From NCBI RefSeq assembly GCF_000380985.1, contig NZ_KB905707.1:21467-85466 (forward strand): a stretch of 64,000 nucleotides of DNA, in the 5' to 3' direction. Below, one piece after another: positions 17,710 to 26,241 of this stretch. The stretch comes from Proteiniphilum acetatigenes DSM 18083. GTDB lineage: Bacteria > Bacteroidota > Bacteroidia > Bacteroidales > Dysgonomonadaceae. A model generated the notes under the pieces. The model saw only the letters and a program-made list of their open reading frames with translations. It did no database searches and was not told where the DNA came from. A program made the translations under genes and the position numbers. How positions within the stretch are numbered: position 1 is the first letter of the stretch; each line of letters begins with the position of its first letter.

Positions 17710-19080
17710 ATGAGACATCTGTATGCTTGTTTATGTATCTTTTCCCTTCTTTGCTTTGGTTGTGAAGATGGTCCGGATGATCCGGGCAATAGCGAAAAGC
17801 CTGCTCTGAAAATAAATACACAGGAAAAACTGGTTGCGAATGCTGCCGGATCATTCGACATCTATGTGACTTCCAATAGTTCATGGACCATTGAATCCAA
17901 AAATTCATGGCTGAGACCGGAAAGAAAGGAAGGAAAAGGGGATATATCGGTAAGAATTCAGTATGATGAGAGTACTGCGGATAAACGTACCGGTATCATT
18001 GTGTTTACCTGTGAAGGGGTATCCCCTGTTGAACTGACCGTAACCCAGACCAGGCTTACGTTCACCAATCCCATAGCGGGAATACCGGATCCGTGGATCA
18101 TAAAGCATGAAGGATCTTATTACCTGTGTAAAGCGGACGGAAATGGAATAAATATAGCCCGGTCCGACAAGCTGTCCGAATTCCCCCATACCCGCAGGGT
18201 ATGGAATTGTCCTATTGACGTGGGGAACAGTAAACCGTGGAACGTGACACATGTCTGGGCGCCCGAATTACATCGCGTCGACGGCAGGTGGTACATCTAT
18301 TACGCTGCCGGACGTCCCCACTCAGAGACAAATTCCTACGGCTATCAGCGTAGCGGGGTATTACGGGCGAAGACCGACGATCCGATGGGGGAGTGGGAAG
18401 ATATGGGCATGCTCTATACGGGCGATAACTACCAGCCGGGCGTCGTGCCCGATGCTTCCAACACCCATTACGCGATTGATCTGGGTGTATTCATGTTGAA
18501 CGGAAAATTATACGCTGTGTGGTCGGGGAATCCGGCTGGCAGTTCCGAGCAAAAGCTCTACATTGCCGCCATGTCTGATCCCTGCACCATATCCTCGTCA
18601 AGATCCGCGATATCGGGTGCCGATAAGTATTGGGAACTCATCTCTTCTGCGACGAAAATAAATGAAGGACCGGCATTCCTGAAAAACAGGGAGCAGGGTA
18701 AATTTTTTGTGGTCTACTCCTGCAACGGTTCATGGACAAAGCACTATCGTCTGGGTTATATTATGCTCAATGATACGTTGGCTGATCCCACCCATCCTGC
18801 TAACTGGACTAAGTCCGTAACGGACGTCTTTTACCGCAACGATGATTCGGCCGGTGCTGATGGAGTGAACGGAGTGGGGCACTGTAGCTTCACAAAATCG
18901 CCTGACGATGCGGAAGACTGGATCGTCTACCATGTCAAAAACCGTAACGACAGCGGTTGGTCATCAGGCAGGTCGACATTCATTCAGAAATTTACGTGGA
19001 AGCCCGATGGAACACCGTCTTTCGGAACTCCTGCGGGATGGGGAGAGAGCCTGGCAATCCCTTCGGGTGAAAGCCACTGA
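17710..19080 (+). CDS. GH43-family glycosidase lipoprotein with N-terminal BACON domain
   Basis: Predicted arabinan/arabinoside- or xyloside-active enzyme of family 43, 456 aa. The signal peptide ends CFGC (lipoprotein). A BACON domain follows at about 38-115 (SFDIYVTSNSSWTIESKNSW, VELTVTQ), probably a spacer or binding module. The five-bladed propeller catalytic domain begins near 120. The three acidic residues of the family are seen as Asp127 (GIPDPWI), Asp257 (YAIDLGVF) and Glu319 (INEGPAF). It is the last gene of the PUL. With the two GH105 enzymes it suggests pectic side-chain (rhamnogalacturonan/arabinan) material as substrate. Confidence 0.88.
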   Translation: MRHLYACLCIFSLLCFGCEDGPDDPGNSEKPALKINTQEKLVANAAGSFDIYVTSNSSWTIESKNSWLRPERKEGKGDISVRIQYDESTADKRTGIIVFTCEGVSPVELTVTQTRLTFTNPIAGIPDPWIIKHEGSYYLCKADGNGINIARSDKLSEFPHTRRVWNCPIDVGNSKPWNVTHVWAPELHRVDGRWYIYYAAGRPHSETNSYGYQRSGVLRAKTDDPMGEWEDMGMLYTGDNYQPGVVPDASNTHYAIDLGVFMLNGKLYAVWSGNPAGSSEQKLYIAAMSDPCTISSSRSAISGADKYWELISSATKINEGPAFLKNREQGKFFVVYSCNGSWTKHYRLGYIMLNDTLADPTHPANWTKSVTDVFYRNDDSAGADGVNGVGHCSFTKSPDDAEDWIVYHVKNRNDSGWSSGRSTFIQKFTWKPDGTPSFGTPAGWGESLAIPSGESH

Positions 19081-19101
19081 TGCTCATCATCAATATTATT
19101 G

Positions 19102-19132
19102 TCGGCACGGGTATGGGGCATATCCGTGCCGA
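19102..19132 (+). terminator. GC-rich hairpin at the end of the PUL
   Basis: Perfect 9-bp inverted repeat TCGGCACGG / CCGTGCCGA with a 13-nt loop, 22 bp after the GH43 stop, followed by a weakly U-rich stretch. A second 7-bp hairpin CCGCCTT-G-AAGGCGG lies at 19188-19202. These are the best terminator candidates between the PUL and the convergent regulator. Confidence 0.55.
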
Positions 19133-19263
19133 TGTTTATCAGTGTTGTACCGCTTGTACTTTAGGAATATGAGGGTAAAATAGACATCCGCCTTGAAGGC
19201 GGTCGTCGGGTGCCCGGGTAAACAAATATATGCAAGATACTGTTTTTTCTGTAAGAACAGGGA

Positions 19264-19746
19264 TCAGGGAATATCCTGTAATCTGCTTTTACGGGGTGGA
19301 ATACCGTAACGTTTGGTATATAGGCTTATCAAATGCGATATATTCTTGAAGTTGTACATGGCGGCTATATCTGTAATGCTCATATCCGAATTGACCACTA
19401 ATGAGTTGATTTCTTCCATTTTCCTGTCTAACATCCATTGATAAGGCGTTTGTCCGAAACACTTCTTAAAATGACGTGTGAAAGTTTTTATGCAATCATA
19501 ACCACAAAGTCCCGCCAGTTCATACATATTTTTTGCAGAAGAGTAATTACTTAACACACTATCCTCAAAGCGTTTTGATTTTGAAGAACGCGGGATCAGT
19601 TTTACAAGTACGATCTCATTATCGGGCGACGAGGTAACTCTGCTTTTTAGTCCGTCCGAGAAAGTAAACGTGCATGATACTACATCCGTCAGCAAATATT
19701 TGCGTACGTCATTCCTTCTGTTATTTTTTAATTTAATGCCGTCCAT
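19264..19746 (-). CDS. Short AraC-type HTH transcriptional regulator
   Basis: 160-aa protein with a C-terminal double helix-turn-helix of AraC type at about 85-158: NMYELAGLCGYDCIKTFTRH, then FGQTPYQWMLDRKMEEI and MSITDIAAMYNFKNISHLI. The short N-terminal part (TFTFSDGLKS, EIVLVKLIPR) is not the usual sugar-binding cupin of AraC. It is a close paralogue of the gene at 41298, down to long stretches of shared DNA. The GTG start four codons upstream is rejected because the paralogue aligns from the ATG. Convergent with the PUL; control of the PUL is possible but not shown. Confidence 0.85.
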   Translation of the reverse strand: MDGIKLKNNRRNDVRKYLLTDVVSCTFTFSDGLKSRVTSSPDNEIVLVKLIPRSSKSKRFEDSVLSNYSSAKNMYELAGLCGYDCIKTFTRHFKKCFGQTPYQWMLDRKMEEINSLVVNSDMSITDIAAMYNFKNISHLISLYTKRYGIPPRKSRLQDIP

Positions 19747-19876
19747 ACAATCTTCCACTACTTAGATGAATATTTTTAATGACCGCAGTCAAGACAGCGA
19801 ATATGCTACTTTTACAGGGTTTTGCAGATAAGTGTATAAATTATTGATATATAGTTGGGTAGGGTGTTTTTGACTT

Positions 19877-20059
19877 TTATTTGTCGATAATTTTTAATTC
19901 GACACCCCCTTTTGCAATCGCTGTTTGTCTGATTCTTTTTGATAATTCCGTATTTGTTTTACCATTTAACGCCTTCCGGATCGTAGGGTACGTTACATTG
20001 AGCAGTTTCATAATCTCTTTTCGTACCGAATAGTCAACTTTTATGATAGTATTTTCCAT
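19877..20059 (-). CDS. Small DNA-binding-like protein (60 aa)
   Basis: 60-residue basic protein, MENTIIKVDYSVRKEIMKLL then VTYPTIRKALNGKTNTELSK. The segment VRKEIMKLLNVTYPTIRKAL reads as a helix-turn-helix, similar to small Bacteroidetes phage- or island-type regulators. It is transcribed divergently from the XRE-like gene at 20180 with a 120-bp shared control region, and it has a good promoter (20121-20152). The gene is short but supported by its promoter, HTH pattern and divergent partner. Function unknown beyond likely DNA binding. Confidence 0.68.
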   Translation of the reverse strand: MENTIIKVDYSVRKEIMKLLNVTYPTIRKALNGKTNTELSKRIRQTAIAKGGVELKIIDK

Positions 20060-20120
20060 TTTTGTTATATGTGAAAATTTTTCTATACCTTTATAGCGGT
20101 TTTCAAATTGAAACTTTACG

Positions 20121-20152
20121 CAAAGTTATAGACAATTTTCTAATTAATCAAA
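20121..20152 (-). promoter_or_regulatory. Promoter of the 60-aa HTH gene
   Basis: On the minus strand: TTTG (20149-20152), a 20-bp spacer, then TAACTTTG (20121-20128), a full match to the Bacteroidetes TTTG/TAnnTTTG promoter. The 120-bp divergent region also carries GACAATTTTCTA twice (about 20131 and 20161), a candidate operator. Confidence 0.65.
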
Positions 20153-20179
20153 TTTTCCCGGACAATTTTCTATTTTTTC

Positions 20180-20560
20180 ATGAAAATAATACAAAGGTTA
20201 TATCAATATATAAATGAGAAGGGGGTAAGGCCGGCTGAGTTTGAGAGGATGATTGGCGTTTCCAATGGTTATATAAGTAAAATGTATGCAAGGCTTTCGG
20301 ATGTAGGGGAGGGTATTCTTTTACAGATAATAGAAAATTGTCCGGATTTGAACCCGATGTGGTTGATTTTAGGCAGAGGTGAAATGTTCAATGATCCGGG
20401 AGATAATAATATTCCGGAACCGGTTTTAGATAAACTTCTCAATGAGATCAAAGAATTATCAGCCAAGAATGAGAGACTAAAAATGGAAAATGAACGTTTA
20501 GCCAATGAAATAGGAAAAAAAAGCCTGTCTTATAAATCTTCTGCTGTCGTCGGGCCGTAA
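20180..20560 (+). CDS. XRE/CI-like repressor with C-terminal coiled coil
   Basis: 126-aa protein. The N-terminal HTH of the phage-repressor type is at about 5-65 (GVRPAEFERMIGVSNGYISK, then ILLQIIENCPDLNPMWLILG with the GRGEMF motif common in Bacteroidetes CI-like proteins). A heptad-rich coiled coil follows at about 85-115 (LLNEIKELSAKNERLKMEN). It lacks the C-terminal peptidase domain of LexA/CI, so it is not self-cleaving. Divergent from the 60-aa HTH gene; the two likely cross-regulate through the shared intergenic repeats. Confidence 0.8.
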   Translation: MKIIQRLYQYINEKGVRPAEFERMIGVSNGYISKMYARLSDVGEGILLQIIENCPDLNPMWLILGRGEMFNDPGDNNIPEPVLDKLLNEIKELSAKNERLKMENERLANEIGKKSLSYKSSAVVGP

Positions 20561-20593
20561 TTGAGGTCATATAATTTTACCATCCATTTGGTC

Positions 20594-20628
20594 AAAAAAA
20601 AAGGAGTTGCCTTGTTAGAGACAACTCC
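20594..20628 (-). terminator. Rho-independent terminator of the beta-barrel gene
   Basis: On the minus strand GGAGTTG (20622-20628) pairs with CAACTCC (20603-20609) and is followed by a run of nine U (20594-20602). It lies 49 bp after the stop of the gene at 20677. Confidence 0.8.
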
Positions 20629-20676
20629 CTCTCTAGAAAAGAATTACTCGTAAAATTCAAAACAGTTTCTTAATTT

Positions 20677-21147
20677 TTATCTGAACGTGTAGCGCAAACT
20701 GAGTGCAAATCCGCTAAACCAATAGTCGTTGTAGCTGTTGGTGAAATTAAACGAGGGCTTCCAGTCTAAAGAGACATTAAACGGAGCCGTGGGGAAGACA
20801 TACTCGATACCTCCAATCAGATCAGCTCCAAGCAGAAAAGCGTTGTCGTAACGGTTTTTATCTTTGCGTATTCCCCCGAGATGGGCGCCAAGTCCCACAT
20901 ACCAATCTAAGCCGGGTGCACCGGGGATAGGTTGTTGATATTCGTACAACCCGGTAAGCAAGAAGTAATTGGGTGATGCTGCAAGGATAAACTCGCCTGC
21001 CGATGCGGGTGCAAAGAAATGTTTCAGCGTTACACCGCTGTCATAGCCCAATCTCACACCGAGGGCGGTATTGTACTGTTGTGCGTTGAGTGTAGTTGCA
21101 AAAGCTGTCATTAGAAGAGCTGCGAAAAGTAGTTTTTTTAGTTTCAT
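20677..21147 (-). CDS. Small outer-membrane beta-barrel protein
   Basis: 156-aa exported protein. A signal peptide (MKLKKLLFAALLMTAFATTL, cleavage near NAQ) is followed by alternating amphipathic strands (YNTALGVRLGYDSGVTLKHF, FILAASPNYFLLTGLYEYQQ, WYVGLGAHLGG, FALSLRYTFR) and a C-terminal aromatic-x-Arg. This pattern indicates an eight-stranded outer-membrane barrel of the porin-like/OmpA-barrel kind. No specific function can be assigned. It has its own terminator and is flanked by unrelated genes. Confidence 0.8.
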   Translation of the reverse strand: MKLKKLLFAALLMTAFATTLNAQQYNTALGVRLGYDSGVTLKHFFAPASAGEFILAASPNYFLLTGLYEYQQPIPGAPGLDWYVGLGAHLGGIRKDKNRYDNAFLLGADLIGGIEYVFPTAPFNVSLDWKPSFNFTNSYNDYWFSGFALSLRYTFR

Positions 21148-21258
21148 ACGATTGGTTTATATAGGAAGATAACAAATAACCGTGCATATTGTTTGCTGTC
21201 ATTTAAAAACATTATCGAATTATCATCCCAACCTCTTCCCGGTTTCACTATTAGTTTT

Positions 21259-21840
21259 TCACTTTTCACTTTTCACTTCTAAATAGCATTTTCTGCAGAG
21301 AGGCTGGTATTCGTCGGTCTCGCCTAACATCACCTGTTTATCGTTTTTTACCAACCGGTGCGAGTAGTTTGCCAGGTTACCGCAACGTACGCAGATGGCA
21401 TGTACTTTTATTACATCATCGGCAATGGCACACAATGCCGGCATCGGGCCGAAGGGAATGCGTTTGAAATCCATGTCGAGCCCGGCAATGATCACCCTGA
21501 TCCCCTGGTCGGCCAGATTCTGGCACACATCCACTAATCCCATGTCGAAGAACTGTGCCTCATCGATCCCTATCACTTCCGCTCCCGAGGAGAGAAGTAA
21601 GATATTACTGGAGTGTTCCACAGGGGTGGAAAGAATGGCGTTTTTATCGTGCGATACTACCTCCTCTTCGGAATAGCGGGTATCGATGGCGGGCTTAAAG
21701 ATTTCTACCGTTTGACGTGCAAACTGGGCACGGCGTAATCTGCGCAGTAATTCTTCGGTTTTGCCGGAGAACATTGATCCGCAAATAACTTCGATGCGTC
21801 CGGTGCGTGCTGTTTCGTTTAGTTTGTTTTCGTTATACAT
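21259..21840 (-). CDS. tdk: Thymidine kinase (type II)
   Basis: Phosphorylates thymidine to dTMP in the pyrimidine salvage pathway; 193 aa, normal for type II enzymes. The P-loop GSMFSGKT is at residues 21-28, the Walker B/lid motif is IGIDEAQFF, and the zinc site is formed by CVRCGN and CRKCYLE. The gene is followed by a stuttered TTTTCACTTTTCAC intergenic sequence (21245-21282). It shares direction with mutS, 69 bp upstream. Confidence 0.96.
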   Translation of the reverse strand: MYNENKLNETARTGRIEVICGSMFSGKTEELLRRLRRAQFARQTVEIFKPAIDTRYSEEEVVSHDKNAILSTPVEHSSNILLLSSGAEVIGIDEAQFFDMGLVDVCQNLADQGIRVIIAGLDMDFKRIPFGPMPALCAIADDVIKVHAICVRCGNLANYSHRLVKNDKQVMLGETDEYQPLCRKCYLEVKSEK

Positions 21841-21909
21841 CTTCTGTTCGGATGTTTCTTTCCTGATATGTTTTCTGACGGTTTACCAGGTACGGCAATA
21901 TAAGGGGAA

Positions 21910-24525
21910 TTATTTTCCTTTGACAATTTTCTTGATTTCGTTTAGTTTGTTGAGTGCCTCGATGGGGGTTAGGTTGTTTACATCGAGGTTGATGATCTCG
22001 TCTCGCACCTGACTGAGGATCGGATCATCCAATTGGAAGAAACTCAACTGATAGCCTTCCCGTTTTTCTACAAAATCCTGAATAGGTTTTTTGATCATCT
22101 CTTTCCGGTTAGAGGATTCCATCTGGGCAAGGATCGCATCTGCCCGGTTGGTAATACTTTGTGGAACACCGGCCATTTTTGCCACATGGATACCGAAGCT
22201 GTGCTCGCTTCCGCCCGGCACTAATTTACGCAGGAAGATCACTTTATTGTCGATCTCCTTTACCGCCACATTGTAGTTCTTAATACGTTTGAACGATTTC
22301 TCCATCTCATTCAGTTCGTGATAATGCGTAGCGAAGAGTGTCTTGGCTCGCGCTTTCGGATTTTCGTGTATATATTCCACTATCGCCCAGGCGATGGAGA
22401 TACCGTCGTAGGTGCTTGTCCCACGTCCCAGTTCATCAAAAAGGACCAAACTGCGATCTGACAGGTTATTGAGGATATTGGCCGCTTCGTTCATCTCTAC
22501 CATAAAAGTGGATTCACCAAGAGAGATGTTGTCCGATGCACCTACTCTGGTAAATATCTTATCTACCAGTCCGATCTTCGCGGAATCGGCCGGTACAAAA
22601 CATCCGATCTGTGCCATCAGCGTGATAAGTGCAATCTGGCGGAGGAGTGCCGATTTTCCCGCCATATTGGGTCCCGTAATGATGATGATCTGTTGGTTTT
22701 CGCTATCCAAATAAAGGTCGTTTGCAATAAACGGTTCTCCGGCAGGGAGTTGTTTCTCGATTACCGGATGGCGGCCGCTTTGTATGTCGATGATTTCGGA
22801 GTCGTTGATCTCCGGCCGGATATACTTGTTTTCTTGTGCTACGTTGGCGAAAGCGAGAAGACAATCGGCCCGGGCAATTATGTTAGCGTTGGTCTGTATA
22901 GCAGGAATATATCCCAGCAGGCTTTCTACCAATGAGGAGTAAATACGGTTCTCAAGCGAGATAATTTTCTCTTCGGCTCCCAGGATCTTCTCTTCATATT
23001 CTTTCAGTTCTGCCGTGATATATCGTTCGGCGTTTACTAATGTCTGTTTGCGTATCCAGTCTGCCGGGGCTTTGTCTTTATGGGTGTTGCGTACTTCGAT
23101 ATAATAGCCGAAGACATTGTTAAAAGCTACTTTTAGCGATGGTATACCGGTCCTTTCACTCTCTCGTTGCTGGATTTGCATCAGGTAATCTTTACCTGAA
23201 TAGGCGATCTGGCGCAGTTCGTCCAACTCTTTGTCCACACCCTTCCTGATATATCCACCCTTGTGTAGCAAGGTCGGTGGGTCAGGGACAATCTCTTTTT
23301 CGATACGATCCCGGATCGCGAGGCAGGGGTCGAGTTTCTCTCCCATCTCTACAATACTTTGGTTATCGGATGAGAGGAAAGCTTCCCTGATTGGCTCAAT
23401 GGCAGTGAGCGCTACTCTCAATTGCGCTACTTCCCTCGGATTGATCCTCCCCGTGGCGGCTTTAGAGATGATCCGCTCTAAATCGCCTATGAGTGGGAGT
23501 TGTTGTTCAAGCAACATTTTCAGTTCCGGATTCCGGAAAAAATGTTCTACTACGTCCAGGCGTGACTCGATAGGTTTAGCTTCCTTCAAGGGAAACACCG
23601 TCCATCTGCGCAGCAGTCGTGAACCCATTGGGGAAATGGTTTTGTCAAGCACATTGAGAAGGCTTTTTCCTCCTTCGTTGAGAGGATTGATCAATTCCAG
23701 GTTGCGTATGGTGAATCTGTCGAGTCTTACGAAACGCTCTTCTTCAATACGTAACAAGGAAGTTATATGTCCAATATGTTTATGTTGCGTGATATCCAGG
23801 TAATGGAGTATGGCACCTGAAGCGATAATTCCTTGTGTAAGCTGCTCGATCCCGAAGCCTTTCAGATTTTTTGTCTGAAAATGGGAAAGTAATCTGTCGC
23901 GGGCACTGCTTTCAGTAAAAATCCAGTCGTCCAGTTCAAAAAGGAACCATTGAGAACCGAAGGCTTCTTCAAACTTCTTTTTATTGCCTCGTTCAATGAG
24001 TATCTCTTTCGGAGCAAAGTTGGAAAGAAGCTTATCAATATCATCCACTGTACCTTCAGCAGTGAGGAATTCACCGGTAGAAATATCGAGAAAAGCAGTC
24101 CCGAACCGATTCCCTTTTTCCATATGCATTGCACAGAGAAAATTATTTTCTTTGTGATTCAATATGTTATCGTTGATAGAGACCCCAGGAGTGACTAATT
24201 CCGTAATTCCCCGCTTCACCAGTTTCTTGGTCATCTTTGGATCTTCCAATTGGTCGCAGATAGCCACCCGTTTGCCTGCACGCACTAGTTTCGGCAGGTA
24301 GGTATCCAGAGCATGATGAGGAAAACCTGCCAGTTCCACAAACTGCGCCGTACCGTTTGCCCTTCGTGTAAGTGTAATACCCAGTATTTCTGAAGCCACG
24401 ACGGCATCATCCGAAAATGTCTCATAAAAATCACCTACACGAAACAGCAATATAGCGTCGGGATGTTGTGTTTTTATCTCAACGTACTGCTTCATCATCG
24501 GTGTTTCTGCTATCTTTTTTCCCAC
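21910..24525 (-). CDS. mutS: DNA mismatch repair protein MutS
   Basis: Mismatch-recognition ATPase of 871 aa. The N-terminal mismatch-binding domain carries the Phe-x-Glu motif in VGDFYETF (about residues 29-36), preceded by [11 protein letters not shown]. Connector, lever and clamp domains follow. The ATPase domain has Walker A GPNMAGKS near residue 617, Walker [17 protein letters not shown] and the switch ATHYHEL. The C-terminal helix-turn-helix ([15 protein letters not shown]) is present. Full length, no anomaly. The promoter region upstream is occupied by low-complexity AATTACCAATTAGC/CTTGAAT repeats. Confidence 0.97.
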   Translation of the reverse strand: MGKKIAETPMMKQYVEIKTQHPDAILLFRVGDFYETFSDDAVVASEILGITLTRRANGTAQFVELAGFPHHALDTYLPKLVRAGKRVAICDQLEDPKMTKKLVKRGITELVTPGVSINDNILNHKENNFLCAMHMEKGNRFGTAFLDISTGEFLTAEGTVDDIDKLLSNFAPKEILIERGNKKKFEEAFGSQWFLFELDDWIFTESSARDRLLSHFQTKNLKGFGIEQLTQGIIASGAILHYLDITQHKHIGHITSLLRIEEERFVRLDRFTIRNLELINPLNEGGKSLLNVLDKTISPMGSRLLRRWTVFPLKEAKPIESRLDVVEHFFRNPELKMLLEQQLPLIGDLERIISKAATGRINPREVAQLRVALTAIEPIREAFLSSDNQSIVEMGEKLDPCLAIRDRIEKEIVPDPPTLLHKGGYIRKGVDKELDELRQIAYSGKDYLMQIQQRESERTGIPSLKVAFNNVFGYYIEVRNTHKDKAPADWIRKQTLVNAERYITAELKEYEEKILGAEEKIISLENRIYSSLVESLLGYIPAIQTNANIIARADCLLAFANVAQENKYIRPEINDSEIIDIQSGRHPVIEKQLPAGEPFIANDLYLDSENQQIIIITGPNMAGKSALLRQIALITLMAQIGCFVPADSAKIGLVDKIFTRVGASDNISLGESTFMVEMNEAANILNNLSDRSLVLFDELGRGTSTYDGISIAWAIVEYIHENPKARAKTLFATHYHELNEMEKSFKRIKNYNVAVKEIDNKVIFLRKLVPGGSEHSFGIHVAKMAGVPQSITNRADAILAQMESSNRKEMIKKPIQDFVEKREGYQLSFFQLDDPILSQVRDEIINLDVNNLTPIEALNKLNEIKKIVKGK

Positions 24526-24535
24526 AAATCTTTAT

Positions 24536-24600
24536 TTACAATTACCAATTAGCAATTACTAATTACCAAATCTTGAATCTTGAATCTTGAATTTGAAATT
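24536..24600. repeat. Stuttered short intergenic repeats upstream of mutS
   Basis: Variants of CAATTACTAATTAC followed by CTTGAAT repeated three times in tandem. The same style of short-period sequence occurs in other gaps of the window (1805-1833, 12990-13015, 21245-21282, 52540-52590, 55485-55530). Confidence 0.6.
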
Positions 24601-24781
24601 GTGAATCCAAGAAGCGAAATTACAAAAAAAGCATGACTATCGAAAAATTAAAATCGATTTGTAATTTTCTCGATAATGATAAAACCTGCTTTATGGGATA
24701 CAATCAGTGTATTTATTCCGTGAAATTATTGATGTCTATATCATACGAGATCAGATCATTAATGAACAAACGCTTTAAGAA

Positions 24782-25468
24782 TTACTGTAGCAGTCGTCTT
24801 AGTTCTTTAATCCCTTCCGAAGCCCCTTTTTGAATATGATGGATATCGTAACGGTTTGTATGCACATCTTTTGGATCAATTAAATATACCGGTGCATTCT
24901 TTCTTATGTCATTGAGCAATCCGGCGGCCGGATATACATTCATGGAAGTACCGATGATAACGAAGATATCGGCCTGCCGGCAAATTTTTTCCGCTTCGTG
25001 GATCATAGGAACCGCCTCGCCGAACCAGACGATATGGGGGCGTAGCTGGAACCCTTTTTCACAGGTGTCACCCAAATGCATATCGATATGCTCCGGGTCG
25101 ATATCGTAAACAAGCGAATCATCTCCGGTAGAACGTGCTTTCATCAGTTCCCCATGTAGATGCAGTACCTTTGTGCTTCCGGCCTGCTCATGCAGGTTAT
25201 CGATATTTTGAGTGATAATGTGGATATCGAACTCTTTTTCCATCTCTGCCAGTTCATAATGCCCTTCATTGGGTATGGCTTTCATCAGTTCACGACGGCG
25301 TATATTGTAGAAATTCAGGACTAATTCGGGATTCACTTCAAACCCTTCGGGAGTAGCTACTTGTTCCACCGGATATTGTTCCCACAACCCTCCGGAATCC
25401 CGGAAAGTAGCAATCCCGCTCTCTGCGCTCATCCCGGCTCCTGTAAGTACAACCAGTTTCTTTTGCAT
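24782..25468 (-). CDS. cobB: Sir2-family NAD-dependent protein deacylase
   Basis: Sirtuin of 228 aa that removes acyl groups from protein lysines using NAD. Seen: GAGMSAESGIATFRDSGGLW (NAD binding), TQNIDNLHEQAG, the catalytic His in VLHLHGEL, HIVWFGEAVP and IIGTSMNVYPAAGL. The Tyr and Arg of the FYNIRRRE stretch match the class III (CobB/SIRT5) acyl-specificity pair. Only one Cys (DTCEKG) remains in the small domain where most sirtuins have four zinc-binding Cys. The TTG start ten codons upstream is rejected in favour of MQKKLVVLTG. A -7-like TATATTTG lies at 25496-25503 on the minus strand. Confidence 0.93.
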   Translation of the reverse strand: MQKKLVVLTGAGMSAESGIATFRDSGGLWEQYPVEQVATPEGFEVNPELVLNFYNIRRRELMKAIPNEGHYELAEMEKEFDIHIITQNIDNLHEQAGSTKVLHLHGELMKARSTGDDSLVYDIDPEHIDMHLGDTCEKGFQLRPHIVWFGEAVPMIHEAEKICRQADIFVIIGTSMNVYPAAGLLNDIRKNAPVYLIDPKDVHTNRYDIHHIQKGASEGIKELRRLLQ

Positions 25469-25582
25469 ATTCTTCTTTGTTATGTCAGCCAGAGGCAAAT
25501 ATAGTTTTTTATTGCCGGAAAATGAAGATAATTCATATTAAAATCTTACTTTTGTGAGTTAAAATCAAAAAGAAAGAGTTAG

Positions 25583-26167
25583 ATGGACAAACTAAGTTAC
25601 GCGTTAGGGATGAGTATGGCTTCAAATTTGATGAATTCAGGATTGAAGCTGATCGATGTGGAATCATTTGTGAAAGCCTTTACGGAGATTATGAATAATA
25701 CCACCCCCTCCATGAGCCCTCAGGAGGCAAATCAGGTTATTCAAAGCTATTTTAGCAAGATACAGGATGAGATGTTGGAGAATAATCTGAAAGAGGGAGA
25801 AGCATTTCTTGAAGAGAACAGTAAAAAAGAGGGTGTAGTTACGCTTTCCAGCGGATTACAGTATGAAGTGCTGAAGGAAGGAGACGGAGCTAAACCGAAA
25901 GCTACCGACAAAGTGAAATGCCACTATCACGGCACATTATTGAATGGTCAAGTCTTTGACAGTTCCGTACAGAGAGGCCAACCTGCTGTTTTTGGTGTAA
26001 ATCAGGTGATCAAAGGATGGGTAGAAGCGCTTCAACTAATGTCTGTAGGGTCGAAGTGGAGATTGTATATTCCTTCCGATCTTGCTTACGGAACACAGGG
26101 GGCAGGAAACTCCATTGAACCTAATTCCGCTCTTATTTTCGATGTAGAGTTATTGGGAATAGAGTAA
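25583..26167 (+). CDS. FKBP-type peptidyl-prolyl isomerase, cytoplasmic
   Basis: Prolyl isomerase/chaperone of 194 aa of the FklB/Mip type. The N-terminal helical dimerisation region (about 1-80, LSYALGMSMASNL) is followed by the FKBP domain (about 88-194), with VKCHYHGTLLNGQVFDSS, GVNQVIKGWVEALQLM and the active-site strand KWRLYIPSDLAYG. There is no signal peptide, so cytoplasmic. The homologous lipoprotein gene follows after 74 bp in the same direction. A TACTTTTG -7-like box is at 25547-25554. Confidence 0.93.
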   Translation: MDKLSYALGMSMASNLMNSGLKLIDVESFVKAFTEIMNNTTPSMSPQEANQVIQSYFSKIQDEMLENNLKEGEAFLEENSKKEGVVTLSSGLQYEVLKEGDGAKPKATDKVKCHYHGTLLNGQVFDSSVQRGQPAVFGVNQVIKGWVEALQLMSVGSKWRLYIPSDLAYGTQGAGNSIEPNSALIFDVELLGIE

Positions 26168-26241
26168 TTAATAATACTTATATTACTTTCTTATTTTCCC
26201 TTACAAAATCAACATAATACATTATTAATATATAGAAGAAA

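Noticed and set aside
24633..24833. 66-aa plus-strand frame running into the sirtuin 3' end
   Set aside because: Overlaps the conserved sirtuin on the other strand, no motif and no promoter-like box.
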